The notes: generated from the sequence alone by a model not told the origin. A DNA stretch of 46,264 nt from Elusimicrobiota bacterium (GCA_003151975.1 PLZD01000044.1:1-46264), one strand, 5' to 3'; counted from the first letter of the stretch, positions 24,899 to 32,532 are shown. Program-made: numbers and translations.

Positions 24899-26047
24899 AT
24901 GGTCATATTGCTCGTGTTCGCGTCGTTCGTCCTATTCGTCGTGGCCGATATCGCCGTGCGCTCCGTCGCGCGTTCGATGCATGAGAAAAGGCTGCGCAAG
25001 GAACGCGCCGAGGTCCTGGCCGTCAGCCTGAAGCTCGACTTCACGCGCGAGGCCAAGTCGCTCAAGCGCGCGGAGGTCAAGGAGCCCGCCGCCCGAATCC
25101 TCTGCGTCGACGATGAGAAAGTGATCCTCGACAGCTTCCGCAAGATCCTCGTGCTCGACGGATATTGCGTCGACACTGTCGAGACCGGGCAAGAGGCGCT
25201 AGGCTTGGTCCAGGCGCGCAATTACGATTTCGTCTTCACCGACCTGAAGATGCCGTCCATGGACGGCGTGGACGTCGTCAAGTCGGTCAAGCACATGCGG
25301 CCGGACGTCGACGTGATCGTCATCACGGGCTACGCCACGGTCGAGAGCGCGGTCGAGTGCATGAAGTTCGGCGCGATGGACTACGTCCAGAAGCCGTTCA
25401 CGGAGGATGAACTGCTCGCGTTCACGAAAAAGGCGCTCATTAAGCGCCGGGACCGCATCCAGAAGCAGCTCAAGCCGAAGGTTCACATCACCGCGCTGCC
25501 GAAGGAGGAGACGATGCCGGCGGGCGAGTTCTTGATCCCGGGCGGAGTGCTGATCTCGAAGGGGCACTGCTGGGCGAGCATGAGCCAGGACGGCTCGGTG
25601 AAGGTCGGTCTCGACGACTTCGCCAAAAAGATCATCGGTCATATCGACGACATAGAACTGCCGAACGTCGGCATGACCGTCAAGGCGGGCCAGCCGCTCT
25701 TCACGGTGCGTCAGAAGGGCCGCCGCGTCCAATTCTCGGCCCCGGTCGGCGGGCAGATCGTCAAGGTAAACGCCGCGCTCGGGGCGGACGGCGACGCCCT
25801 GGAGGTGACGCCGTACCAGAAGAACTGGACCTGCGTCATCGACGCGGATAATCTCGACAAGGACCTTCCGGCGCTCAAAATAGGCAAGTCGGCCGTGTCT
25901 CTCTTCGAGGACGACATCGACCATTTTCGGCGCATCATGCGCGACCTCGCCAAGCAGGGCGACGACGGCCAGGCGCACGTCGGCGACCTCGAACAGCTCG
26001 ACGAAACGCAGTGGGAGCGCGTCGTGGGGGAATTCTTCCGGCGCTAG
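24899..26047 (+). CDS. Membrane-tethered response regulator with a GcvH-like C-terminal domain
   Basis: The 382-residue protein opens with a membrane helix (about 2-22) and a basic helix, then a receiver (about 65-185) with DDE at 71-73, phosphoacceptor Asp 115 (FTDLKMP), Thr 143 and Lys 165 (QKPF). Residues about 210-345 again have a GcvH-like course: SKGHCWASMSQDGSVKVGLDDFAKKIIG, VGMTVKAGQPLFTV, FSAPVGGQIVKVN. At the lipoyl-lysine position it has Gly 274; a Lys lies one residue earlier, outside the usual type-I beta-turn. A short helical tail follows. The start ATG 24899 has an AAAGGAGA Shine-Dalgarno. It is the second receiver of the redox operon, and the two could share one kinase or form a relay at the membrane. 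Confidence 0.88.
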   Translation: MVILLVFASFVLFVVADIAVRSVARSMHEKRLRKERAEVLAVSLKLDFTREAKSLKRAEVKEPAARILCVDDEKVILDSFRKILVLDGYCVDTVETGQEALGLVQARNYDFVFTDLKMPSMDGVDVVKSVKHMRPDVDVIVITGYATVESAVECMKFGAMDYVQKPFTEDELLAFTKKALIKRRDRIQKQLKPKVHITALPKEETMPAGEFLIPGGVLISKGHCWASMSQDGSVKVGLDDFAKKIIGHIDDIELPNVGMTVKAGQPLFTVRQKGRRVQFSAPVGGQIVKVNAALGADGDALEVTPYQKNWTCVIDADNLDKDLPALKIGKSAVSLFEDDIDHFRRIMRDLAKQGDDGQAHVGDLEQLDETQWERVVGEFFRR

Positions 26048-26051
26048 CGGC

Positions 26052-27344
26052 TTACCAGCCGCCGTGCTCGAGCGCGATCAGGCCCACTGACACCGCGGCC
26101 AGCGCGAGCATCATGCCGGAGAGCTCTCGGCCGCGCCCGGCGAGCAGATACAACGCCGCGTGCGCGACGAAGCCCCAAAGCAGTCCTTGCGTGATCGAAA
26201 AAGTCAGCGGGATCAGCACGACGGTCAAAAACGCCGGCAGCGCGTCCTCGAGCTTCGTCAATTCGAGGCCCGTCACGCTGCGGAACATGAGACAGCCGAC
26301 CAGGATGAGCACGGGCGCCGTCGCGTAGGGCGGCACCATGCCGGCCAGCGGACCGATAAAGAAGCATGGAAGAAAGCAGAGCGCGGTGAAGACCGACGTC
26401 AGCCCGGTGCGGCCGCCCATCTCGATGCCGGCCGTGCTTTCGATGAAGGCCGTGCCCGACGAGGTGCCGGCCAAACCCGCGCCAAGCGTCGCCAAGGCGT
26501 CGACGATCAGGCCCTCTTTCAGATTGCGCGGCTCACCGTCCTTGTCGACGAGCCCCGTCGCGTGCGAGACGCCGATGAAAGTCGAGATCGAGTCGAAGAG
26601 GTCGGTGAAAAGAATGCCGATCATCGCGGGCACCAGCGCCGGCTTGAGCGCGCCCCAGATGTCGAGCTTCAGGAACACCGAAGAAAAATCCGGCCGGCTG
26701 AAGAGCGGAGAAGGCAAAGAGATCCAGCCCGCGCCCCAGGCGACCGCCGTGACGGAATAGATGCCGGCCAAAAACGCGAAGGGATTGCGCCGGCGCATGA
26801 GCAGGACGGTCAAAGCCAAACCGACGAGGCTCAAGACGACCTTGCGGTCGATCGTGCCGAGGCGGACGAGCGTCACGGGATCGGCGGCGACAAAGCCCGC
26901 GTTCTTGAGGCCGATGAAGGTCAGGAATATGCCGATGCCGGCGGCGGCCGCGATGCGCAGGTTCCGCGGGATCGCGAGCGCCACCAGCACGCGAATCGGC
27001 GTCACGGAAACCAGTATGAAGAGCAAGCCAGCCCAGAAAACGATTCCCAGCGCCTGCGTCCACGGCACGCCGCGGCCGAGCACGATGGAATAGGTGAAGT
27101 AAGCGTTGATGCCCATGCCCGGGGCGACCGCGAAGGGCAGGTCGGCGTAGAGCCCCATCAGGAGAGTGAGCGCGAAGCAGACCAGGACCGTCGCCGTGAG
27201 GACTCCCGAGAACGGCATGCCGGTTCCGGGCGCGGCGAGTATCCCGGGATTAACGACCACGATGTAGGCCATCGTGAAGAAGGTGGTGACGCCCGCGACG
27301 GCTTCCGTCTTCCAGTCGGCGCGCTTGAGCTCTTGCTCCTTCAT
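26052..27344 (-). CDS. NCS2/AzgA-family purine (hypoxanthine/guanine/adenine) permease
   Basis: The 430-residue polytopic protein (12 to 14 helices) has the AzgA-type signature: an N-terminal EAVAGVTTFFTMAYIVVVNP, then ADLPFAVAPGMGINAYFTYSIV, the helix-8 block LFTDLFDSISTFIGVSHATGLVD and GTSSGTAFIESTAGIEMGGRTGLTSV. It should be an H+-coupled importer of purine bases in the inner membrane. Length and motifs are those of PbuG/AdeQ relatives; exact base preference cannot be told. It lies between two unrelated plus-strand genes and ends 4 nt from the stop of the upstream response regulator. TATACT lies 10 nt before its ATG. Confidence 0.92.
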   Translation of the reverse strand: MKEQELKRADWKTEAVAGVTTFFTMAYIVVVNPGILAAPGTGMPFSGVLTATVLVCFALTLLMGLYADLPFAVAPGMGINAYFTYSIVLGRGVPWTQALGIVFWAGLLFILVSVTPIRVLVALAIPRNLRIAAAAGIGIFLTFIGLKNAGFVAADPVTLVRLGTIDRKVVLSLVGLALTVLLMRRRNPFAFLAGIYSVTAVAWGAGWISLPSPLFSRPDFSSVFLKLDIWGALKPALVPAMIGILFTDLFDSISTFIGVSHATGLVDKDGEPRNLKEGLIVDALATLGAGLAGTSSGTAFIESTAGIEMGGRTGLTSVFTALCFLPCFFIGPLAGMVPPYATAPVLILVGCLMFRSVTGLELTKLEDALPAFLTVVLIPLTFSITQGLLWGFVAHAALYLLAGRGRELSGMMLALAAVSVGLIALEHGGW

Positions 27345-27354
27345 GAGGGGGTAG

Positions 27355-27360
27355 AGTATA
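27355..27360 (-). promoter_or_regulatory. -10 box of the purine permease gene
   Basis: On the minus strand TATACT (27360-27355), 10 nt before the ATG at 27344, giving a leader of a few bases. No riboswitch-like leader is possible in this space. Confidence 0.45.
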
Positions 27361-27451
27361 GCCGATTTTCTGGGCCCTAGGACCCGGCGGCGCTTGGGTC
27401 GACTGTCGGCCGAAAAGGGGCCGAAAGCTCCAACCGGCGGCGCGGGGCAAC

Positions 27452-27460
27452 TGTTAAGAT
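27452..27460 (+). promoter_or_regulatory. Extended -10 for leaderless gene at 27467
   Basis: TGT-TAAGAT with the hexamer at 27455-27460, followed by 6 nt and the ATG. No Shine-Dalgarno. Confidence 0.55.
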
Positions 27461-27466
27461 GACTTT

Positions 27467-27967
27467 ATGACCAAGAAGATTTTTCTCGCCGCGTTATTCC
27501 TGCTTGCTGCCGGAGCGAAGACTCACGCCGCCGTCATGGACGCCCTGCGCGCCGCGGCCTACGACGCCGCAGCCGAAGGAGGTCTCGAGCAGCAGGCCAA
27601 GCAGGCGGGCGCCGCTTTCGAAGGGGGGCGTGTTCCGACGCGGCCGTCGCTGACCTCCGCCGGTTCGGTCCCGGGGCTTTTGCCCGCGCCCAAGGCCGGG
27701 TCTTCCGACGCGGCGCCGTCGAAGGAGCCCAAAGCGCCCGAAGATAAAGTCCCGCCGATCTCCGAAACGGAACGCCGCAATCTCAAACTCATCCGCGCGG
27801 CCGGCATCGGCGTCGCGGTCGCGGGCGGCGGCATCCTGGCTTATTCAATCCTTGCGATGAGCACCGGACCGGTCGGCTGGGCCGCGGCGGCGCTGTTCCT
27901 TGGCGGCATGTCGGCCTATCTCGCCCACCGCCGGCTTCAGGGCAAGAACGATTTCAAGCACGCTTAG
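27467..27967 (+). CDS. Small exported/membrane protein of unknown function
   Basis: The 166-residue product has a signal peptide (cleavage near THA-AV), an alanine-rich helix, a proline/serine-rich linker (about 55-100) and, near the C-terminus, two adjacent hydrophobic helices (about 108-128 and 132-150) ending in a basic HRRLQGKNDFKHA tail. It may be anchored in the inner membrane with most of its chain in the periplasm. No family is recognised. It lies 3 nt upstream of a pseudouridine synthase gene and is probably co-transcribed with it without functional link. Confidence 0.6.
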   Translation: MTKKIFLAALFLLAAGAKTHAAVMDALRAAAYDAAAEGGLEQQAKQAGAAFEGGRVPTRPSLTSAGSVPGLLPAPKAGSSDAAPSKEPKAPEDKVPPISETERRNLKLIRAAGIGVAVAGGGILAYSILAMSTGPVGWAAAALFLGGMSAYLAHRRLQGKNDFKHA

Positions 27968-27970
27968 CCG

Positions 27971-28612
27971 ATGATCTCGATCGTCTTCGAGGACGACCGG
28001 GTCATCGCCGTCTGCAAACCGTCGGGCCAGCCCACGATCCCCGGGCGCGGCGAGATCGGCGAGCCGCTCAACCGAGAGCTCGAGCGTTCTCAGGGCTGCA
28101 AGGTATTCGTCGTCCATCGCCTCGACCGCGAGGCCAGCGGCCTGGTCGTCTTCGCGAAGGATGCCAAGACCCACCGCGAGTTGTGCGCGCGATTCGAGGC
28201 GCGCTTGGTCCATAAAAAGTATCTCACGGCCGTACTCGGGGAAGTCTCCGGCGAAGGCTTCGTTAACAGCCCTATTAAGGAATACGGCTCGGGCCGCATG
28301 GGCGTCGGCGTCGGAGGCAAGCCGTCCTCGACGCGCTTTAGGTGCCTGCAGCACGCGGCGGCGGGCTCCGTCCTCGAGGTCGAGCCCGTGACCGGGAGGC
28401 GCCATCAGATCCGCGCGCACCTCTATTCCATCGGGCATCCGGTGCTCGGCGATCCGCTCTACGGCAAGGATCGTCCCGTGGGCGGAGTCCCGAGGCTGCT
28501 TCTGCACAGCCTCGAGCTCGATTTCGGCATCGGGGCGATCCCGAGCCTGCGTGTCGAACCCGGCGCGGATTTCAACGACGCCCTTTCGAACTTTCTGCGC
28601 TCTCATCCGTAA
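27971..28612 (+). CDS. RluA-family RNA pseudouridine synthase
   Basis: The 213-residue protein lacks the S4 domain and consists only of the catalytic RluA-type domain. Motifs are VFEDDRVIAVCKPSGQPT at the N-terminus, HRLDREASG with the catalytic Asp, HKKYLTAVLGE, RRHQIRAHL and HPVLGDPLYG. It isomerises a uridine in rRNA or tRNA; the target cannot be read from sequence. The HRLDREASG has Glu-Ala where HRLDxxTSG has Thr, a common variation. ATG 27971 follows the preceding stop by 3 nt. Confidence 0.93.
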   Translation: MISIVFEDDRVIAVCKPSGQPTIPGRGEIGEPLNRELERSQGCKVFVVHRLDREASGLVVFAKDAKTHRELCARFEARLVHKKYLTAVLGEVSGEGFVNSPIKEYGSGRMGVGVGGKPSSTRFRCLQHAAAGSVLEVEPVTGRRHQIRAHLYSIGHPVLGDPLYGKDRPVGGVPRLLLHSLELDFGIGAIPSLRVEPGADFNDALSNFLRSHP

Positions 28613-28632
28613 TATTAGTGACGCAAGCGCTA

Positions 28633-28646
28633 GAGCCGCAAGGCTC
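28633..28646 (+). other. GNRA-loop hairpin in the leader of the small Lys/Ala protein gene
   Basis: GAGCC-GCAA-GGCTC forms a 5-bp stem closed by a GCAA tetraloop. It lies between a TAATAT (28610-28615) and the GGAGG (28657-28661) of the next gene, so it would sit in its 5' leader and may stabilise that mRNA. Confidence 0.4.
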
Positions 28647-28669
28647 ACATCATGATGGAGGAATTCAAA

Positions 28670-28903
28670 ATGTCTACGAAGCTCATGCTGCTCGCCGCGG
28701 TTGTCTGCGGTCTCAGCCTCAACGCCGTCGCTCAGCCCGCCCCGGCTCCCGCCGCCGAGAAGCCGGCCGCCGAGCAGAAAGCCGCCCCGGCCAAGAAGGA
28801 GAAGAAGGCCCCGAAGTCCAAGGGCACCAAGAAGGCTCCGAAGGCCAAGAAGTCCGCTAAGGCCGAGACGAAGCCCGCCGCCGCTCCCGCCGCGACCAAG
28901 TAG
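28670..28903 (+). CDS. Small exported Lys/Ala/Pro-rich protein, histone-tail-like
   Basis: From the ATG at 28670, with GGAGG 8 nt upstream, the 77-residue product has a signal peptide (MSTKLMLLAAVV..., cleavage near AVAQ). The mature chain is about 55 residues made almost only of Ala, Lys, Pro and Glu, with KKAPK-type repeats. Longer starts at 28652 or 28655 would put an acidic segment before the signal. The strongly basic, disordered mature chain could bind anionic polymers such as DNA, LPS or peptidoglycan in the envelope; that is inference. The strong Shine-Dalgarno, leader hairpin and ideal terminator suggest high expression. Confidence 0.7.
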   Translation: MSTKLMLLAAVVCGLSLNAVAQPAPAPAAEKPAAEQKAAPAKKEKKAPKSKGTKKAPKAKKSAKAETKPAAAPAATK

Positions 28904-28919
28904 TTAACGACGGAAAGAT

Positions 28920-28953
28920 AGCCCCGGTGATACAGTCACCGGGGCTTTTCTTT
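28920..28953 (+). terminator. Rho-independent terminator
   Basis: AGCCCCGGTGA pairs with TCACCGGGGCT over 11 bp around a 5-nt loop, followed by TTTCTTT. It closes the small Lys/Ala gene and lies directly next to the stop of the convergent gene. Confidence 0.92.
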
Positions 28954-28955
28954 GT

Positions 28956-29747
28956 CTAGTTTTGCCCGAGTTTTTGGAGGAACAAGGACAGGGGGCCTAG
29001 GTCGACGCGCCGGGGGCGCTGTCCCAGCGCCTGCTGGAGCTCGAGCATGCGCGCGTCGCGGATTTCGGCCTGCTTGAAATAGATGCGCTGCATGTCGTAG
29101 CGGGTCGTCTTGGCCGCGGCGTGCGATTCGAAGAGCGCGTGAAGTTGGCCGACCGAGCCGACGAAGACCGTCGGCACCGAGGGCGGCGCGCGCGCGCCGC
29201 CGAAGAATTGCCGGATCGTGGGATCGATGATGAGCTGGCCGCCGGCCAGCGCGTGCAGCAAATAGTAGTGCATCTCGGCTTCGACCACGTTGACGCCGTA
29301 GCCCATGTTCCGCAGGAGCAGCCCGAGCTTCGGCGCGGCGTCGCCGCAGCAGGGGGAATCCAGGCTCGTGCCCGGTCCGCGCCATTCGCCGAGGCGCACG
29401 CTGTCCTTGAGCGACGGCAGGGCCTGAGCGACCGACGCTCCGATGGCCGCGCGGGCCTCGTTGAGTTCGGGCTCGCGCGCGGCCGACTGCGGAGTGACGA
29501 TCATGGGAGAAACTTGCCGTCCGTCCGAGATCGCGCTGATGGGCTCGCCGGCTAGAGCCGGGATGTTCCCGGGGATGACGGTCGGAGCGAGAGCGACCTG
29601 GCCGGGCAGGATGAGCGCGCAAGACGCGCAGGACGAGCGGACCTCCTGGCCCGGCAGAATGATTCGGCGGGGCGCCTCGTTGAAATCCGCCGCCCCGACG
29701 GGCAATGCGAGCCGGGCCGCGACGAGAAGTGACCAAAGGATCGTCAT
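28956..29747 (-). CDS. Exported protein with a possible papain-like (Cys-His-Asp) fold
   Basis: The 263-residue product starts at ATG 29747 with a signal peptide (cleavage near VGAA-DF); a longer upstream frame lacks a signal. The mature N-terminus has a CASC pair (40-43). Then SPCCGDAAPKLGLLLRNMGY (Cys 133/134 before a helix), VEAEMHYYLLHALAGG (His 160) and LIIDPTIRQFFGG (Asp 175) occur in the order and spacing of a papain/transglutaminase-like catalytic triad: Cys at a helix start, His at a strand start, and Asp in a DPT turn. I know this pattern from polymorphic-toxin papain-like domains, but no family match can be claimed. TATCCT ends 7 nt before the start. Confidence 0.55.
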   Translation of the reverse strand: MTILWSLLVAARLALPVGAADFNEAPRRIILPGQEVRSSCASCALILPGQVALAPTVIPGNIPALAGEPISAISDGRQVSPMIVTPQSAAREPELNEARAAIGASVAQALPSLKDSVRLGEWRGPGTSLDSPCCGDAAPKLGLLLRNMGYGVNVVEAEMHYYLLHALAGGQLIIDPTIRQFFGGARAPPSVPTVFVGSVGQLHALFESHAAAKTTRYDMQRIYFKQAEIRDARMLELQQALGQRPRRVDLGPLSLFLQKLGQN

Positions 29748-29754
29748 CGCCCTA

Positions 29755-29760
29755 AGGATA
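29755..29760 (-). promoter_or_regulatory. -10 box for leaderless papain-like gene
   Basis: On the minus strand TATCCT (29760-29755), 7 nt before the ATG at 29747. No Shine-Dalgarno. Confidence 0.45.
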
Positions 29761-29888
29761 CCACGCGCGCCGCGCGCGCGCGAGGACCGGCCGGCCCTCC
29801 CCTGAGGGACTTTAGGCCTAATCGCCCTTAGACCATTCGTCCGGGCCCTATGGGCCCAATGTTTTCGGCTTTTTGGGACCATTGGTCC

Positions 29889-29906
29889 TATTGATCTAGA
29901 TCAATA
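29889..29906. promoter_or_regulatory. FNR/CRP-family operator palindrome upstream of the AAA+/VWA locus
   Basis: TATTGATCTAGATCAATA is a perfect 18-bp palindrome whose core TTGAT-N4-ATCAA is the FNR/Anr consensus. Downstream are two -10 candidates. TAATAT at 29912-29917 would put the box near -26, a repressing position. CACAAT at 29928-29933 would put it near -42, the class II activating position. Either way the AAA+/VWA genes are likely under an oxygen- or redox-responsive regulator. The rest of the 218-nt divergent region holds GGGCCC/GGACC palindromes. Confidence 0.75.
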
Positions 29907-29965
29907 AGCGTTAATATGGTGCCGTAGCACAATGTCACGCGGCTGTCATTAGGGAGATAGACAAC

Positions 29966-32515
29966 ATGAGCGACACCAAGAGCTTCGCAGCAATCAAGCG
30001 AGTTTTCGCGGTCCTTCTTTGTCTCGCGGTTTCCGCCGGCGCTCCCGGCTCCTCGGCCTTCGCCGCCCTTTCCGAAATCAACGCCAAGATCGTCACGCTT
30101 CCCATCGGAGCCGTCGTGCCGGTGATGCCGACCGCCAACATCCGCACGCTCGGCACCACGGGCATCCCCGAACTCCCGATCGTCAACGAGGGGCCGGTCA
30201 ACGAGCCGCGCCTGATTCCTTCCATTCTCGAGGCCGCCGGCGTCGTCAATATTCCCGAAGCCGTCCTGCAGGCGCTTCAGCCGGAGGCTGGAGCGCAGGC
30301 TCATCTTGAATCGGCGGTGACATCCGCCGCGTCTCTGGAGCGCTCGGGCAAGAGCCCGTCCGGCGGCGCCGCTCCTTCCGCTGCCGAAATTAAAGAACAG
30401 CAGGACCAGGTTTACTCGGGCAGCGCCGTCTCCGGCGACTCGTCCGCGGCCGCTCCCGTTTCCGGCAACTACATGGAGAGCTCGCCCGCGCTGCCTTTGC
30501 CCAAGCTCAAGCCGAGCTGGCGCGAGTCGCAGGCGCCGTCGTCTCCCGACCTTAAGTACCGCTCCGACGCTAAGGGCCTCAAAGACATCGGCGATGAGAG
30601 CGCGCTGTCCGTCAAGGAAACGCTCAAGCCCGAGTCGGTCCCGAACGCTTTCAAGGACATCACGCCGGACAACGAGTCGCTCAGCTACGGCAAGCGCCTC
30701 TACATGGAAGTCCGCAACGGCCTGAAGGAAGCCCGCATGGTCGGCGGACGCGTGGCCTGGACCGACGCCGAGGGCAAGCTCAACCTCTACGACCCGAAGT
30801 CCGACGAGACCAAGGTCATCGCGGCGCCGATGGGCGCCATCGAGAAGTTCGTCTCGAGCCCGCACTCCGAAACACTGTACGTCATCGCCGGCGGCCACCT
30901 GCAGCGGTGGGATTTGAGCGACAACAAGGCCGTCGTCCTGCTCGACGACAAGGTCAACGAGCTGGGCATCCACGATTTCTCCGCCTTGCGCTCCTCCGAG
31001 GACGGCATCGAGATCAAGACCGACAAGGGCGATCTTTTCTGGACCCATCATAAGGTCTCGTTGTTCGAGGGCGGCCCGGGCGAAGTCGTCGCCGACCAAG
31101 GTGTCGCACCCACGCTCAAGCAGTCGGGCGAATTCTACATCGAGCAGACGGCTTCCGGTTCCCGGATCTGGCGCAACACCTTGAGCGGCTCGGGCTCGCC
31201 GGTCACCGACCTGGGCACCTTGCCCTTCGAGGTCAAGGCGGTCTCGGCCGACCAGGGCCGCGACACGATCTACGCGGTGACCGAGCAGGGCATCGTCGAA
31301 TGGGACGTCGCGGGACGGCGCTTCCGGCTGTTTGAAATCGACGGTCTGAAGAAAGCGACTCTCGGCCGGAACGTGACGCTGGACCTCAGCCTCAACGGCC
31401 GCAACGCGCTCGTGGCCGCGGGCGACAAGATCTTCCACATCGATTTCGGCGATTCGACGCGCGACGCCGAGTCGAACGAAAGCAAGGTCCGCGCTTGGTC
31501 TGAAGAGAATCCGATGACGATCAAGGACGGCGTGCTCTCCATCGGCGGCTTCACCTTCCCCGTGCAGAGCCGCCAGCCCGAGGTCGTGACGCGCTCCTTG
31601 TGGCAGCGCTTCGTCGACTTCGTCCTGCGCCGCACGCCGGCCGCGCCCAAGAACGACGGACTCGCGCTGAGCCAGGAAGATTGGCAGGCGGTCAATCTCC
31701 CGACCAACAAGTGGGCGATCTACCAGACTTTGAAGGGCTTCACGCTCGGCCAGCACGTGCTCTACATCGGCGAGACGGGCGGCGGCAAGACTTGGATGTC
31801 GGAAAAGCTCGCCAAGCTCATCGGCCGCAAGCTCTACATGGTTTCTTTCACGGAGTATACTAAGAACCAGGACCTGCTCTTCGCCCGCACCTTCGGCGAG
31901 GAAGGCAAGAACAAGACCGGCAAGACCTTCGAGACGGTGCTCCAGTGGCTCAACGACCCGCAGGGCGGCATTCTGCTGCTCGACGAGATGCACAAACCTC
32001 TCGAGGGCATCGCGGCGCTCAACAACATCCTGCAGAACCTCAAGTACCACATGGCCGGCAAGGACATCGTTGGAAATAAGAAGACGCACTTCGTCATCGG
32101 CACGATGAACCCCGTCAAGCCGCCTTATAAAGGAGAGCCTCCCTCGGGTGAGCTGTCCTCCCGCTTCGGCGTGACCCTCGAGGTGAATTACCTCCCGCGC
32201 GCCGAGGAAGCAGCACTCCTGAAAATATTCTACCCCGGCGTTAAGCAGGAAGTCGCCAAGCGGCTCGTCGACATCGCCAACGACCTGCGCAAGGTCTACC
32301 CCGACCTGCTGCCTCTGCCGGTCGCGCCCCGCACCTTGCTCCAGATCGTGGCCAAGCTCGTGGCCTTCCCGCACGATGATCCCATCGAAGCTTTTAAGAC
32401 GACGTATAATCCGGCTTCGATAGTTCAGGACCCCTCGATCATCGAGGCGATCGCGAAGGCGCTCGCCGCCCACGACCTCGCGGGCGCGGTCAACCCCGGC
32501 CAAAAAAAAAAGTAA
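29966..32515 (+). CDS. MoxR-type AAA+ ATPase with signal peptide and N-terminal propeller-like region
   Basis: The 849-residue protein has a good Shine-Dalgarno (AGGGAGA) and then a signal-peptide-like N-terminus (basic FAAIKR, hydrophobic VFAVLLCLAV, cleavage near AFA-AL). Residues about 45-230 are low-complexity. Residues about 235-510 form repeated short strands (RVAWTDAEGKLNLYDP, TLYVIAGGHLQRWDL, TIYAVTEQGIVEWDV), like a beta-propeller. Residues about 565-849 are a MoxR/CbbQ-like AAA+ module: Walker A GETGGGKT (602-609), Walker B ILLLDE (669-674), sensor-1 HFVIGTMNP and arginine-finger-type ELSSRFG. An AAA+ domain behind an export signal is exceptional. The gene ends CAA AAA AAA AAG TAA, and the -1 frame continues openly into the VWA gene. 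Confidence 0.85.
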   Translation: MSDTKSFAAIKRVFAVLLCLAVSAGAPGSSAFAALSEINAKIVTLPIGAVVPVMPTANIRTLGTTGIPELPIVNEGPVNEPRLIPSILEAAGVVNIPEAVLQALQPEAGAQAHLESAVTSAASLERSGKSPSGGAAPSAAEIKEQQDQVYSGSAVSGDSSAAAPVSGNYMESSPALPLPKLKPSWRESQAPSSPDLKYRSDAKGLKDIGDESALSVKETLKPESVPNAFKDITPDNESLSYGKRLYMEVRNGLKEARMVGGRVAWTDAEGKLNLYDPKSDETKVIAAPMGAIEKFVSSPHSETLYVIAGGHLQRWDLSDNKAVVLLDDKVNELGIHDFSALRSSEDGIEIKTDKGDLFWTHHKVSLFEGGPGEVVADQGVAPTLKQSGEFYIEQTASGSRIWRNTLSGSGSPVTDLGTLPFEVKAVSADQGRDTIYAVTEQGIVEWDVAGRRFRLFEIDGLKKATLGRNVTLDLSLNGRNALVAAGDKIFHIDFGDSTRDAESNESKVRAWSEENPMTIKDGVLSIGGFTFPVQSRQPEVVTRSLWQRFVDFVLRRTPAAPKNDGLALSQEDWQAVNLPTNKWAIYQTLKGFTLGQHVLYIGETGGGKTWMSEKLAKLIGRKLYMVSFTEYTKNQDLLFARTFGEEGKNKTGKTFETVLQWLNDPQGGILLLDEMHKPLEGIAALNNILQNLKYHMAGKDIVGNKKTHFVIGTMNPVKPPYKGEPPSGELSSRFGVTLEVNYLPRAEEAALLKIFYPGVKQEVAKRLVDIANDLRKVYPDLLPLPVAPRTLLQIVAKLVAFPHDDPIEAFKTTYNPASIVQDPSIIEAIAKALAAHDLAGAVNPGQKKK
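32502..32515 (+). other. A10 slippery run (A AAA AAG) and stop: candidate -1 frameshift site
   Basis: Ten consecutive A (32502-32511) precede G. In the zero frame this contains A AAA AAG (32506-32512), the same heptamer that E. coli dnaX uses for -1 frameshifting, followed at once by TAA. A -1 slip continues through GTA ACT GAC into the reading frame of the VWA protein with no stop, giving a fusion of about 1553 residues. Transcriptional slippage on A10 or an assembly indel (11 A) would have the same effect. Confidence 0.65.
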
Positions 32516-32532
32516 CTGACGGCGCGGCATCC

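Noticed and set aside
29888-32530. 880-codon open frame antisense to the AAA+ gene
   Set aside because: It mirrors the GC-rich codon pattern of the real gene, has no recognisable domain, and the sense strand has Walker A/B motifs and a signal peptide. The same applies to long antisense frames at 205-1410, 2187-3527, 20183-21505, 21336-22709 and 43834-45309.
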